From: Viscum album
Taxonomy: Eukaryota; Streptophyta; Magnoliopsida; Santalales; Viscaceae
Assembly (NCBI GenBank): GCA_963277665.1
Contig: OY728119.1
Span: forward strand, 315,972,206-316,036,205
Reading direction: 5' to 3'
Length of the DNA stretch: 64,000 nucleotides
Shown here: one piece after another, positions 1 through 10,275 of the stretch
Layout of the letters: each line of letters starts with the position of its first letter
How positions within the stretch are numbered: the first letter of the stretch is position 1
The notes under the pieces: model-generated
What the model saw: the letters and a program-made list of their open reading frames with translations, nothing else
Told to the model about the DNA's origin: nothing
Database searches by the model: none
Program-made: the position numbers and the translations under genes

Positions 1-1067
1 GCCAAGGGGCCTGAGGCTGGGCCTCGGATGGGAAGGTCATACGTCCTCTTGTACAATTACCACCTCATCACAGCTCCTAATCCCCCTTGAGCAGTGCTCG
101 GTGTGGGAAACAAGGAGCCAGTCTCGGCTCCCCCCGTCATATGGGGGTCAGAAACCTGGCTTTTACTGAATGGAGTTCATTGCATAGAGATACAACGGGG
201 TAGAATGAACCACTACACTCAATGTTTGGGACATCATGGGGTGGTTTCAACATCACAAGCCTACTATTGAACATGTTCGAAGCACAACATCCTTATAGTG
301 ACCTGAAATGGGAACAAGAAATGAGCATCGACCGCTGACCATATTTGAATCATGGGACTTGTATCAGCTTGTTTCTCAACATCCCCTAGGTCATTGGCCC
401 GAAGTGGTAAGAGAGCCCTTAGTCCTAGCATCGATACCATTTGGGGGCCCTTCTAGATGGGGAAGATGATAGAGTCCCAATCAAGGGAGTGGGTGAAGCA
501 TAGTTATACCCATATTTTAAAGAGGCGAATGTCTCCAGGGATCGGGACGTATGGCCGGATCGATATTAGCTCGATGTGAATTGGGGAAAAATTCTACACC
601 CCACCATAGGTCTTGACCCGAGGGATGATTCTGGCATTTGGGCTGGGCCAATAGATGGAATTTCTAGGCGTTCTTACATATCCCATGAGGATGGGAATCA
701 AGCCGTAAGTAGTTCTTAAAGGCCATGTAGTTTAACATCATGTGGTGAGGATGTAAGAGGATAGAATAACGGGGAACAGTCACACGATGCAACCATTATA
801 ATCTTGTTATGAGTGGGGCTAAGGATGCCTACACCATATCATTCAAAGATCCCCCGAGGGAACTATACCAAGGGGGAAATAGTCAAAGAGAAGAATTTAG
901 GGGCTGGGCTCAAGATGAAACGCTTGAGCGTTCCTACGTATCCCATGCAGATGGAAATAAAAACATACATAGTTTTAAGGGCACAGTTTAACATCTCACG
1001 AGACGATGCACAGTTTAACATCATGTAGGACATTTTAAATATTATAGTCATGTAGGACCAAACAAAT
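1..1067. other. Non-coding flank of the Tat-like element with two copies of a ~100-bp motif
   Basis: No coding sequence is visible. Two related blocks occur at about 628-735 and 893-1000. Each carries a gggctggg start, a gcgttc-tac-ta-tcccatg core and an agtt-tta end. The same core, in diverged form, recurs in the repeat family at 12.13-13.40 kb on the far side of the gag-pol relic. This would fit LTR or UTR repeats on both flanks of the Tat-like element, but I could not find an LTR boundary. Confidence 0.4.
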
Positions 1068-1350
1068 TTATGGTCATGCTGGACCGAAAAATTTAGGGTA
1101 ATGCCGGACCAAACAGTTTAGGGTCATGCCGGACTAGCATGCAGTTTAGGGTCATGCGGGACCGTCTAGTTTAAGGTTGTGCATGACCAACATGCAATTT
1201 AGGGTCATACGAGACCCTCATGAATTTTAGGGTCATGCAGGACCGACATGCAGTTTAGGGTCAAGCGAGACTATCCAGTTTAAGGTCATGCAGGACCAGC
1301 ATACAGTTTAGGGTCATGCGGGACCAGCATGCAATTCAGGGTCATGCGAA
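1068..1350. repeat. Tandem repeat, 25-28 bp unit, about 11 copies
   Basis: Units of the form tttagggtcatgcgggacc plus a short spacer start near 1068, 1092, 1117, 1145, 1170, 1198, 1226, 1254, 1280, 1308 and 1336. Spacing alternates between roughly 25 and 28 bases. The array lies just beyond the C-terminal end of the minus-strand integrase relic, where Tat-lineage elements usually carry repeat-rich 3' untranslated DNA. The role is inferred; the periodicity is seen directly. Confidence 0.8.
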
Positions 1351-1479
1351 TACCAAGTAGCCATGTAGGAAAGAGTGAATGTGAACCTTCTTGTTGGTTT
1401 CTTGCCAGGGATCATTGATATCTGGAGGGCGAATACCAAGTAGCCATGTAGGAAAGAGTGAAGGCGAACCTTCTTGTTG
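1346..1479. repeat. 83-bp tandem duplication at the end of pol
   Basis: A block of about 51 bases beginning gcgaataccaagtagccatg at 1346 is repeated at 1429, with only a couple of differences. On the minus strand it encodes the integrase C-terminal segment (KVRLHSFLHGYLVF), so the end of pol is partly duplicated. The high identity suggests the duplication is younger than most of the decay around it. Confidence 0.75.
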
Positions 1480-2330
1480 AAGGATCTAACTATCTTGTTC
1501 TGATTCCTTTCCAAATTGTGTAGGGAATGAATCCTATTCTTGTCATGTGCTTCCAATTTAGCTAGATGAATTTCAGCCACCTTATATGGTGCCTACTTGT
1601 CATAGACTGCTGTGCGTAACGAAGATAGCTGGATCTCGATGGGCAGGATGGGATCATCTCCGTACACCAGGGAATAGAGGGTCACCTGGGTGGAATTGCA
1701 AGTCGTCGTCCGATAGGCCCAGAGGGCATTGGGGAGATTTTTCAGCCAACTCTTCTTGTTTTGACCAACCATTTTCTTTAAAATGTTAGAGAGGTTTTGG
1801 TTGAACACCTAATTTTCCCATTTTCAAGCAAGTGATTGCAGGAGGTATGGTTTGAACGGATGTTGTACTTGGCGTACAATTTCATCAACAAAGCTTCAAG
1901 GAAGATGGTGCCATTATTGGTGAGGACGACGTGAGGGACCCCAAAACAGTAAATGACATTGGAGCTCACAAAGTCGACGATAGAGTGGGCCTTGACCTCC
2001 TTCCGTAGAACTGCCTCTGCCCACTTGGAAAAGAATCCAGTGGCGGTCAGAATGAACCTACATTGGTGAGCTGTCGCTGGTGGATATGGTCCCATGACAT
2101 CGAGTTCCTACACAGCAAACTAACAAGATTAATTGATGGAGTGGAGAGGTTCTAGAAGCCGATGCATGCAGTTATCATGAATTTGGCACATGTGACATCT
2201 CTTGGAGAACATGATACAATCATGGATCATGGAGGGCTAAAAGTACCCCAATCTTCGAATCTGATGGGACAGCTTCGGCCCAGCCTGGTGAGCCCCATTG
2301 GAATAGATGTGAACCTCCAACATGACCTAA
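1370..2330 (-). pseudogene. Tat-type Ty3/gypsy integrase, degraded
   Basis: Read on the minus strand, this is a retroviral-type integrase that would insert element cDNA. An HHCC zinc finger is recognisable near 2150-2330 (VHIYSNGAH, then KRCHMCQ). The catalytic core follows, with DVMGP, FFSKWAEAV and the segment that is normally SDNGT. The second catalytic Asp is Asn here (LTNNGT). One base has been lost near 1810, where the catalytic Glu codon should be, so the frame changes between GKI and FNQNL. The rest (LPNALWAYRTT, SLVYGDDPILPIEI) continues in the new frame to the C-terminal KVRLHSF motif. In-frame stops add to this, so it cannot make an active enzyme. The family assignment is firm; the lineage rests on the adjacent double RNase H. 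Confidence 0.85.
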
Positions 2331-2599
2331 GACATCTCGACTCCTTGGATACAATAGAGGATAACACCATCAAACCTGCTCTTGTAGAGGATCTGCTCAA
2401 GACTAGGACCACACTGGAGGGTAAACTGCAGCACATGACGTCAGATTCACTAGCGCTCGGCCCGATCAGCTGGGAGGTAACCATTTTGGAGATACTCAAC
2501 AAAGGGGGCTCTCTAGTCGGGGGTCGAATCAACCACTGGATTTGAGGAACCCGGGGGTCCGGACGTGGAGGCTCCAGTGGTATGATGGCTTACTTGTAG

Positions 2600-3202
2600 G
2601 CCATCATCATCATTTGGGGTGACAAGAGCAATGAATCTCTAGTGTGTCATGTGTATAATTAGGTCATCCTGCTCAGGTTCTGTGAGTGATGCAGCCAGGC
2701 CGGCCAGGGAATCAGCTTAACCGTTCTGAGATTGAGGGACATGGGTAACTTCTAGCCGAGATGGAAACTGGCCCATTAGCTGGAGGTTTCACTCCAAAAA
2801 TGGTACGATCTTTGGCTTTTTGACGACATATCCACTATAGATTTTCTTGATGACTAGTTTGGAATCACCTTTTACGTGAAAATGGGGCACATCGATATCG
2901 AGGGCCAGCTCGAGGCCAGTGATAAGAGCTTAATACTATACCTCATTGTTGGTGCAACCTTCTGAAAATAGGAATGAATACAGCAAAATGGCCTACACCG
3001 GGGTAATAAAGACAATACCCATGCCTACCCTGTTGAGTCTGGGATCATTGAGCCTCCTGCTGGTGGGTCTCCGAGAGTCACCATCAAAGTGCATCTGCCA
3101 AAATGGGATGGCAGGATCTACTGAGAGGATTTCCTCATCAGGAAAATCCAGGTCCAGGGACTTGTCCACGGAGGTTGGATGGGAAGTAAGAAAATCTACC
3201 AA
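2600..3202 (-). pseudogene. Second (archaeal-type) RNase H of the Tat lineage
   Basis: Minus-strand translation gives FWQMHFDGDS, GMGIVFITP, ALITGLELALDIDV, HVKGDSKLVI, HVPQSQNG and ADSLAGLA. These are the landmarks of the additional RNase H that Tat elements carry between the usual RNase H and integrase. The four acidic positions (D in HFDG, E in GLELA, D in GDSKL, D in ADSLA) are all still present. Several stops interrupt the reading frame. The presence of this domain as well as the standard RNase H at 3251-3568 is my main reason for calling the element Tat-type. It would have degraded the RNA strand during reverse transcription or replaced the function of the first domain. Confidence 0.75.
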
Positions 3203-3250
3203 TGCTTGTCCCTTGATGGCTTTCTGGGGGAAAAACCTGATCTCAAACTG

Positions 3251-3568
3251 CTAGAGGATTACTTCCCACCATGCTAGATCGCCGATCAACATGGGGAGGT
3301 TCAGGATGTACTTCAGCGGGTCTACCCAAGAGACCAGTTGTACCTCGTGGTGCTGTATGTAATTTTGAAACTTCTGCATAGCAAATACGAGCACAAGGAA
3401 ACTCTTTTCGATGGGGGAGTATCTAGTCTCTGTATCGATAAGCATATGATTGAGGTAGTAGAGGCTATTTTCTATCCCCTCATTGTTCTTCTGAGCAAGA
3501 AGGGGGCAGAGATATTGTTCCAGGGTAGTCACATACAGGATTAGAAGCTTTCTGGGGATGGGTGGCAT
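3251..3568 (-). pseudogene. Ty3/gypsy RNase H (first domain)
   Basis: An open stretch of about 105 residues on the minus strand matches the gypsy RNase H layout: LILYVTTLE, SLYYLNHML, ETRYSPIEKSFLVLVFAMQK and GDLAWWEVIL. It directly follows the reverse transcriptase at 3570-4490 in element order. The first catalytic Asp region is changed (the usual Y-x-D/S-A-S context reads YVTTLE), as in Tat elements where this copy is often degenerate. It is part of a broken polyprotein and not a separate gene. Confidence 0.8.
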
Positions 3569-3569
3569 C

Positions 3570-4490
3570 AGGACTGGAGACTAGAGAAGATACTTCTTGA
3601 TTTCCTCAAACACAGTCTAGCACTCTACATCCCATTCATGGGCGGAGCCTTTTTTCATTAGCCGAGAAAAAGGCTTACACTTGCTGGACAGATTCTCAAT
3701 GAATCAGTGTATATAGGTTAAGTGGCATTGGAAACCCTAAAGCTCCTAAATATTGCTCGGGGGAGGCATCTGGCTGATGGACTTGATCTTTTTTGGGTCG
3801 ATCTCAATGCCCCGGTACCTGACAACAAATCCAAGAAACTTCCCAGAGGTGACCCCGAAGGCACATTTCATCGGGTTTATCTTCAAGTGGTGGGAACAGA
3901 GGAAACCTAACACTTTCTTGAGGTCCTTGAGATTGTCTTGGCACTGTTGGGATTTGACCACAAGATCATCCACATAACATTCTACCAATGTCCCGAGGAT
4001 TGTCTTCAATATGCGGTGCATGACCCACAGATAGGTGGAACCTGCATTCTTCAGGCCGAAGGGCATAACCTTGTAACAGAAAGTACCTTAGGGCAGAATG
4101 AAAGTGGCGTAATCTTCATCCTCAGGGGCCTTCTAGATCTTATTATATCCGGAGTAGCCTTCCATGAAAGATATGGCTTGGAACCCAACCGTATCTTCGA
4201 TCAACAATTTTTTCACTAGAAGGGGAAAATCATCTTTTGGATAGTGACAATTGAGATCTCAGAAGTCAATGCAGACTTTGATCTATCTTTTATTCTTCCT
4301 GACTGGCACAATTTTGGCTAGTCACATGGTGTAGTAAACCTCCTTGATGAAGTCAGTTCTGATGAGCTTGTAAACTTCAGCCTCGACCATGGCACCGTGA
4401 GAAGGGTGCATCTTCCTGGGATGCTGCTTGAACCTGCGGTGATTTGCCAGGAGACCAAGAAGGTGGAAGGCTACCTGGGGATCTAGTCCT
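3570..4490 (-). pseudogene. Tat-type reverse transcriptase, degraded
   Basis: On the minus strand the palm and fingers can be followed from MVEAEVYKLIRTDFIKEVYY through KVCIDF, NCHYPKDDFPL, SFMEGYSGYN, EDEDYATFIL, GTFCYKVMPFGLKNAGSTYL and CYVDDLVVKS, then to HHLKINPMKCAFGV and FLGFVVRYRGIEI. The YVDD catalytic box is intact. The other catalytic Asp, expected in the SFMD-x-YSGYN motif, is Glu (SFMEGYSG, near 4155-4170). Several TAG and TGA codons interrupt the frame. It would have copied element RNA into DNA. The identification is secure, and the domain is dead because of the stops. Confidence 0.88.
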
Positions 4491-5060
4491 GACATCTCAT
4501 CGTAACTCTAGGAAAACACGTCGTGGTGCTGTTTCAAGGAACCTACGTACCTTTGCTGCTCCTAGAGGGACATGGAAACACTGATCAATTTGGGTCTTGG
4601 ATCTGCTTTGCTACCAAGGTTCACCAGTACCAGTTCAACGACCGTGGTGGAAACACCTTCTTTAATGGAGGAGTAGCATCCTCCAAATACCCTTCTTCAC
4701 TTGCGGAGGAGGGATTCCCAGCGGGAGAATCTTCCTCTGGGTCGACAGATCCTGACGGGATGCTGCTACCAGCCTAGATAACAGTCAACATCATATCAGG
4801 AGATTAACACACCACTGAGACCATAGAGATGAAGGCAGACGATCCGATCCCATCTAGTCTTCGGCCCAAGGGGCCACTCTTGATGATATCGAAGAGATTG
4901 TGGCATGTCCACCTGAGATGGGTAATCGTAGCCTGACAAAATAGACACGTATGATGTACTTCCGTTTCCAAGGGAAGACATCCCGATACCGTATGGGGGT
5001 AGGATGCTCCGGGATCACCTGAGCCTGATTTGTGTAAGAGTTTGAGATGATTTTACTCCA

Positions 5061-5725
5061 TCACATGGACTTGGGAACATGCTTACCACTTGTAATAGAT
5101 ACAAAAACGCATTTCCCCATATCAGGTGTTGTGGCCTCCAATCGATGGATCAGGAAGATGTAGGCATCATCCAGACATACCCAAGGGTCAGTTGCGACCG
5201 TGACGGTTTTGACCTCACATGCCTGAATATGCTTATCCTTGCTCTTGTAACAGTCATCATCCAGGTAGCGGGATTCACAAGAGGCGAAAGGAGATGAATC
5301 ACCTTGGATTACGCCTACTTGACCATTAAGGGAGTACTTGAGGCACTGGTGATATGATAAGGTGACCACCATTTGCAGTTGGAGCCATGGTCTTACCATC
5401 AATGCATTGTATGCGTTGTCCTGGGATACAAGCATAAAATTGGTGCTGGAAACTAGGCCATTGAACTGGGTCTTCAAACAGATCTTGTCGACCGGGGACT
5501 GCTCGGTCCTGTCATATACCTGGATCCTTAAATCGGAGGGAGTTAGGTCATATTTGGATAACCCCAACTTCTGCAATGTCCGTGTCAGGATATGGTTGAT
5601 CTCGGAGCCAGTGTCAACGAGGTAGTGAAAAACCTCCACGCTGTTAAATTGGATAGTGCTGTACAGTGGTTGGATGTTCCCCTGTATGGGAGAGCCTCCA
5701 TCTTCTCCTGTGAACGAAATTATGG
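5061..5725 (-). pseudogene. Aspartic protease of the Tat-like element
   Basis: The minus-strand segment of about 192 residues begins at 5639 and carries the catalytic triplet in LVDTGSEINHILTRT. YNALMVRPWLQ and YHQCLKYSLN follow in the places where Tat proteases have YNAILGRP and the downstream substrate-binding strand. Just upstream, in the same frame after one stop, AIISFTGEDGGSPIQGN matches the usual lead-in to this domain. This enzyme would cleave the gag-pol polyprotein. The frame is open across the domain, which makes it the best-preserved part of the element, but the surrounding polyprotein is broken. The DTG lies at about 5600-5612. Confidence 0.8.
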
Positions 5726-6563
5726 CCTAACATTCAGCGTCCTCAACCGCTTCAGCAGGAAATGCTTCTGTAGCTGCTACCTCTGTCTCAAACTGGAGGG
5801 GGATTCTTAAAGCCTCAATGAGGGCCTCACACACATATGATGACAAGAGAAGGGATTCAAGGATGGAAAGCCTCACTAGGATGCCGACAAGGTGCTTGAG
5901 GACATCATATTTTCGCTCCAGGAACAAAATTATACATACAGGAGGCCGCTCTGCGATTGGAGGCATGGCTGGCCCTACCAGCTGGACCAGTAGTTGGATG
6001 GTGCTAGGCATATCCCAATGCTCACTAATTGAAGCCCGGAGAGTAGCTACCTAATGAGGACCAGATGACTGAGATCTTCCTGTAGCCATCCGAGGCTGGT
6101 CACATCCTAGATGAGGTAGCTCTGCCTAATCCAATAGCACAAACGATGGTGGAGGCGGTCCTGACGACACTGGATGAAGAGGATGTGAGTGCTAAGCTCT
6201 ACGTTGGGCTTGCTGTCTAGTCTCAGTGGCATGCACAACCTAGCTGGAGGTTACAACTAATATACCTCCATAAACTATGTGGTCGCGACTCCACCAACAT
6301 TGGCGTCGACTGGGGACATTGGGGAGGTTCTCCGGGCCCTCCCCATCGTCAGGAGTTATATATGGATTTACAAACTCCATGGTATTAACCGAAGTGTACC
6401 CTTAACTGTCACTTGAAGATTAATCCATCAATGGGTGGATTCTGGGAGGGATCCTTGTATCAGGGGTCAAAAAGTCACCAAGAGTGTGGGATGATGATGG
6501 CATTGGTGAGGCACATTATTTTTTCTTGCGTCGTTGATGCTTGTTCTTATGGGAAGATGGCTG
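5726..6563 (-). pseudogene. gag-protease linker, low conservation
   Basis: This is the minus-strand stretch between the gag zinc knuckle and the protease. A frame with a few stops can be followed into the protease, containing YGGILVVTSS and a charged AQRRA-like patch. That corresponds to the weakly conserved gag-pro junction of Tat elements. No domain is recognisable. I include it because it bridges two parts that are recognisable. Confidence 0.5.
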
Positions 6564-6905
6564 CTAAGATGTTGATGCAGAAGTGGTGACCACAGCTTCT
6601 GAAGGATCCGACAGATCCAGGCATGCCCAAATGATGCGATGGGAACAAGAAACCGTCTTGCGAGACATCCGGTCATCGTACTTCTGGGACTCATGGTTAG
6701 AAACCTTCTTACACTTGCCTTTGTTGTCGCTACTGTTGTCTGGCCTTACAAAGACACCTGCCACCTGTGCTAGGTTCTGGACCATCCTGACTATGTTGTT
6801 ATCAACTTGGTCTTGATTCCAGTGTTTGAACACATAGCACTGTTTGAGGGTGTGCCCCAGGATCTGATGATAAGGGCAGTAGTTGTGGCGATTAGTGAGA
6901 TTCAC
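6564..6905 (-). pseudogene. Tat-type gag zinc knuckle (nucleocapsid)
   Basis: A minus-strand open stretch of about 113 residues starts with RHNYCPYHQILGHTLKQCY. The spacing C-x2-H-x4-H-x4-C is the variant knuckle typical of Tat/Athila gag proteins, not the common CCHC, and lies near 6837-6878. A basic, polar tail follows (KGKCKKVSNHESQKYDD). The nucleocapsid part of gag binds element RNA and helps packaging and priming. It is separated by stops and frame changes from the capsid part at 7330-7990. Confidence 0.75.
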
Positions 6906-7299
6906 CTATTCCGGCCTTCTGAACTCAGGCAAGCACACAATCCCCTGCTCTACAACACTTCAGAAATAGTTGGGAACCTGATTCACCCTGAACGATTAGG
7001 TCCGGTTTCTTTTGTCCGGAAAGGGGGCCCTTGGGGCCTGGCCCTAACGAGGAACCTGAGGGGCCTGTCGAGGAGGCAGAGCTTGGTTGTCCTGCCTGGG
7101 CGGTGGCAGTACATTTTGTGGAGGCTCTTGCCGATTCTGAGGGGGGCGCTTCTAAGCCGGAGGCTATGCCTGAGGAGGAGGGCATCTCCGAGGTTGGAGG
7201 GATGGTGCCACTAGTAGTAACTCCAGTTATCTGGGGGCTTCTATTTGGGTCACCACTGCTGGCTCGGCTCGGGAAGCCCTCCTTGATGGAATTACAAGG

Positions 7300-7990
7300 G
7301 GAAGTAGATGTGCCTGGCTGGCCTTTTGAAAGGATTCCTCTAGGATCTGGGTGTTATCAGATATGTATCAGAAACCTCCAGGGTAGTTTTGAGTGATTAA
7401 GGAAGGAACCAGTTCTGTCTTGAAATTTCCTATGCACAGCATCTATAATTACTCCTGAGTCAGTGGCATGTCAATGGAGTATGTGAGCACCTTCCACCGG
7501 GTGATAATGTCCACGACTCTCTCATCAGGCCTCTACTTACACATGAAGAGGTCTGCGATGCTGGTTTTCTAGGTGGTAGAGCTGAACTGCTAGAGGAATT
7601 CCCTGCGAAGGTCCTCTCAGATGGTTAAGGCTCCGACGGGGAGCTGTCTGTACGATACGAACGTCGACCCCTCCAGTTTCTGAACAAAACAGCCAATCTT
7701 GAGAGCCTCCTGCTACGCTGGAGTCCCTAACATTGGCCCGCACCTTGAGTTGAAGTGGGAATGGTGTTGCGGTGGGTCCCCCGTCCCATTAAAGGGGGAG
7801 AAGGTGGCATTCCCGAAACCCGTAGGTGTCGGCATATCATCCAGCCACATCAGATATGGCTTACCATCAAGTGGGATTTCCACCTATTGTGTTTCAAATT
7901 CCTCAAGGCGGGCTATGAGCACCACCATAGGATCATCTGGGTGGGGGTCCCTGTCTTGATAGGGATCCCTAACTACGAGTGTATTGTTGG
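7300..7990 (-). pseudogene. Tat-type gag capsid domain with in-frame stops
   Basis: One minus-strand frame retains the capsid (retrotransposon gag) signature: PFNGTGDPPQHHSHFNSRCG, GCFVQKLEGSTFVSY, QLPVGALTI, EDLRREFL, QFSSTT, KTSIADLFMCK, RPDERVVDIITRW and LTYSIDMPLTQE. These pieces are separated by stop codons but stay in a single frame over about 100 codons. Point mutation, not indels, has therefore killed this part. Several stops sit where the family has Gln (CAG to TAG, CAA to TAA) or Trp (TGG to TGA), as expected from C-to-T decay of methylated DNA. Capsid would have formed the virus-like particle. The N-terminal part continues toward 7990 with SPFNGTG and the LDGKPYLMWLDDM segment. Confidence 0.75.
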
Positions 7991-9769
7991 GTTCTACAAA
8001 ATGGTAAATATGCTCAGCGGCCCATGGAGTGGCTGGTGGACCGGCTTGCAGGGTAGTTGGGGAAAACCAAGTTGGATTGCTTCGATTTCCGCACCATTCA
8101 TGATGGTATGGAGAGACATACCGTGCCCTCTTTTCATGAGATCTAACTTCAGCCCTTTCTATGGGAGCAACATGATCAGGGTTGCCTAGGGGCAGCTTGC
8201 CGAGGGGAAGCTGTTCTTGCCATTGCTGTACTAGCTATGATTGCCATAGTTGGGTCGTCACTCTGTAGCACATTCAGCCAGGAGTTCTTCGACCAACTTC
8301 TTCTACTCAACATGTTGTTGGTTCAAAGTGGCCTTCTCAGGGTCCTCCTCCTTCTGCACTGAAGTAGATGGGTAGGAGTTCTTGATAGCTCCAACATGAT
8401 CTTTTCCCTTACCATAATTCCTGCTGAGTACCAATGCCTCAGTGGGCATAGGGAGACCAAGTAGGTTCCTCTGCTATCATGTAACCCTTATTGATGGGTC
8501 CAATAGTGGTGGCATGACCTCGGTAGGTAAGTCTCTATCGCAAATCTCCATCTCATCCTTTTCATCCCCTAGGTCATCCATATTGACTATGACCCTTCTT
8601 GGGGGCATATCGTCGATATTGCCGAGCAGGTTTGGCTTCCACCGGATATGACTGAAGATGAGGGCGGAATACTGCCCCCAACCACATATTTGCATGTGGG
8701 GGGTATCCTCCTTGATAATTTCTCAGAGTATCTTGATACTCTGAATGAATTGCTACTGGAGGACCTCATGACGACCTGGTGACTCGGGGTGATGGTCCAC
8801 ATGGAGCGCAACCAGATCAACCAGATGACATTGCTAGTTGATTTCTTGGAAATGCATTTGGATCCTTGGATAAACCATGCGCTGATGATGAAGACTGAAA
8901 TGTATCACCCATAGAGTGTAGCAAAAACACTCAACTTCCTATGGGGTCAGGGATTCTAGTATGAAAATATTCTGCGCTGCCACGAGCCAGAGCTTCTCGG
9001 GGAAGTGGTCTGTTGGGAGGATGTTCCAGAAGCTTCTCTGCTCCAATTTAGGTTCTGGACCTTGATTTCCCCACTCGTTATCTTTGTGTGGTTGAGGAAC
9101 TGGATGTTGTATAGAGGCAGACTGCTGGGACAGCAGGCTGGCCGGTGGAGAATATGGCGAACGAGCTGACTGGCCGCCGAATCTCGGGCTGTCTTCTGAA
9201 GAGTGTAGCGACCTGGCCACTACATCATGATAGGATGGCATGATGACTGTAGTTCCTAGCTCAAGGGATAGGGCTACTAGTGATAGGCCACGATGCTTCT
9301 CGCCTGCCATTGGTCCCCATAATAGATCTATGTGATCTCTTGTGGGGGTAGAGAGCGGTTCCGATGATGATGGTGGGGATTGCACAACCGTAACCTACAA
9401 GGTTTCCAGATCTTCATTATTATAGATGTACCTATGGAGGGAGGTGGGAATCCTGTGGACCTCGCATTACGGGAGCACCAAGATGATGCGTCTTGTTCCT
9501 GCCCTGGCCCCAGACTCGGATGAGTGAGGGGAGGGTTCCCATGCTAAGTCATACTCTACTTCAGAGTCTGAGAAGAGGACTGGTTTGATATCCCTTTAGA
9601 ACATCTTAGAATTCTTCTTATGGAGGCGACGACCCACCTTCCTGCCCCTTGATGGCTCCTCAAGATAGGGCTTATTTCTGACACGGGATCCATCGGCCGC
9701 ACTTGTGCTTGGGTGGAGAGTGTTCCAACCTGAGAAAGCCGGGGTACAAGGAGCATCGAGAAAAATGTC
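7991..9769. other. Upstream part of the Tat-like element, no recognisable domain
   Basis: This GC-rich stretch lies upstream of gag in the orientation of the element. Short open stretches exist on both strands (for example 8939-9385 minus), but none matches a family I know. The composition resembles the element and not the AT-rich DNA that follows 15.5 kb. It is probably 5' untranslated DNA or a poorly conserved N-terminal gag extension. Confidence 0.4.
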
Positions 9770-10275
9770 AAAGGGGACATGGGGAGGTCCTCCATGAATA
9801 GAAATAGAGTGTAAAAACTCCCGTTGGAACTGGTAGAAGCATGGGGATGACCTCTACACTTGTTTTGCTGGACGATCTCAGCATGACGATGGTCCTTGTA
9901 CCAGTGTAGCTGTACCGGGTAGGACCTTCGTGCTGGGTGTGGGTGGAGCGAGGTTGGCCCTCACCCCACTGGTTTCCGGGGCATGGAGGACCTTCACCGG
10001 CTGCTAAAAGGATATGGGGAGGTTCCCCATGTGAAAGAGAGACTGGGTGTGCAATGTCCCTGCACCGGAGGTCCGGGGTAAGAGGAATGGCTCCTTACCC
10101 AGTGTAATGGGCACATGAGAGGTTTCTATACCAATTATCACTATCACGGGGGACAACCTTCATTCGGATTGGGGGTGGCACGGGGTAGGCCCCCATGCTG
10201 AGCCTTAAAGTGGGGAAGTCCCACACTCTATATGGTAGTGGTATGGGGAGGACCTCCATACGGGGTGGCATCGCT
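9770..10275. repeat. Degenerate recurring motif gggg-aggt-cctcc
   Basis: A small self-complementary motif of the type atggggaggtcctccatg recurs roughly every 40-90 bases: near 9776, 9850, 9945, 9985, 10014, 10065, 10190, 10212 and 10243. Individual copies are diverged and spacing is irregular, so this is a clustered motif and not a clean tandem array. I cannot assign a function. Confidence 0.4.

Noticed and set aside
6295..6330. A primer-binding-like attggcgtcgactggggac on the plus strand
   Set aside because: It lies inside the minus-strand gag-protease linker, whose frame continues through it. There is no LTR end next to it, so the match is probably chance.
7031..7396. Long plus-strand frames opposite gag (for example 7031-7396)
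   Set aside because: They are shadows of the GC-rich minus-strand gag relic. No domain was recognised.
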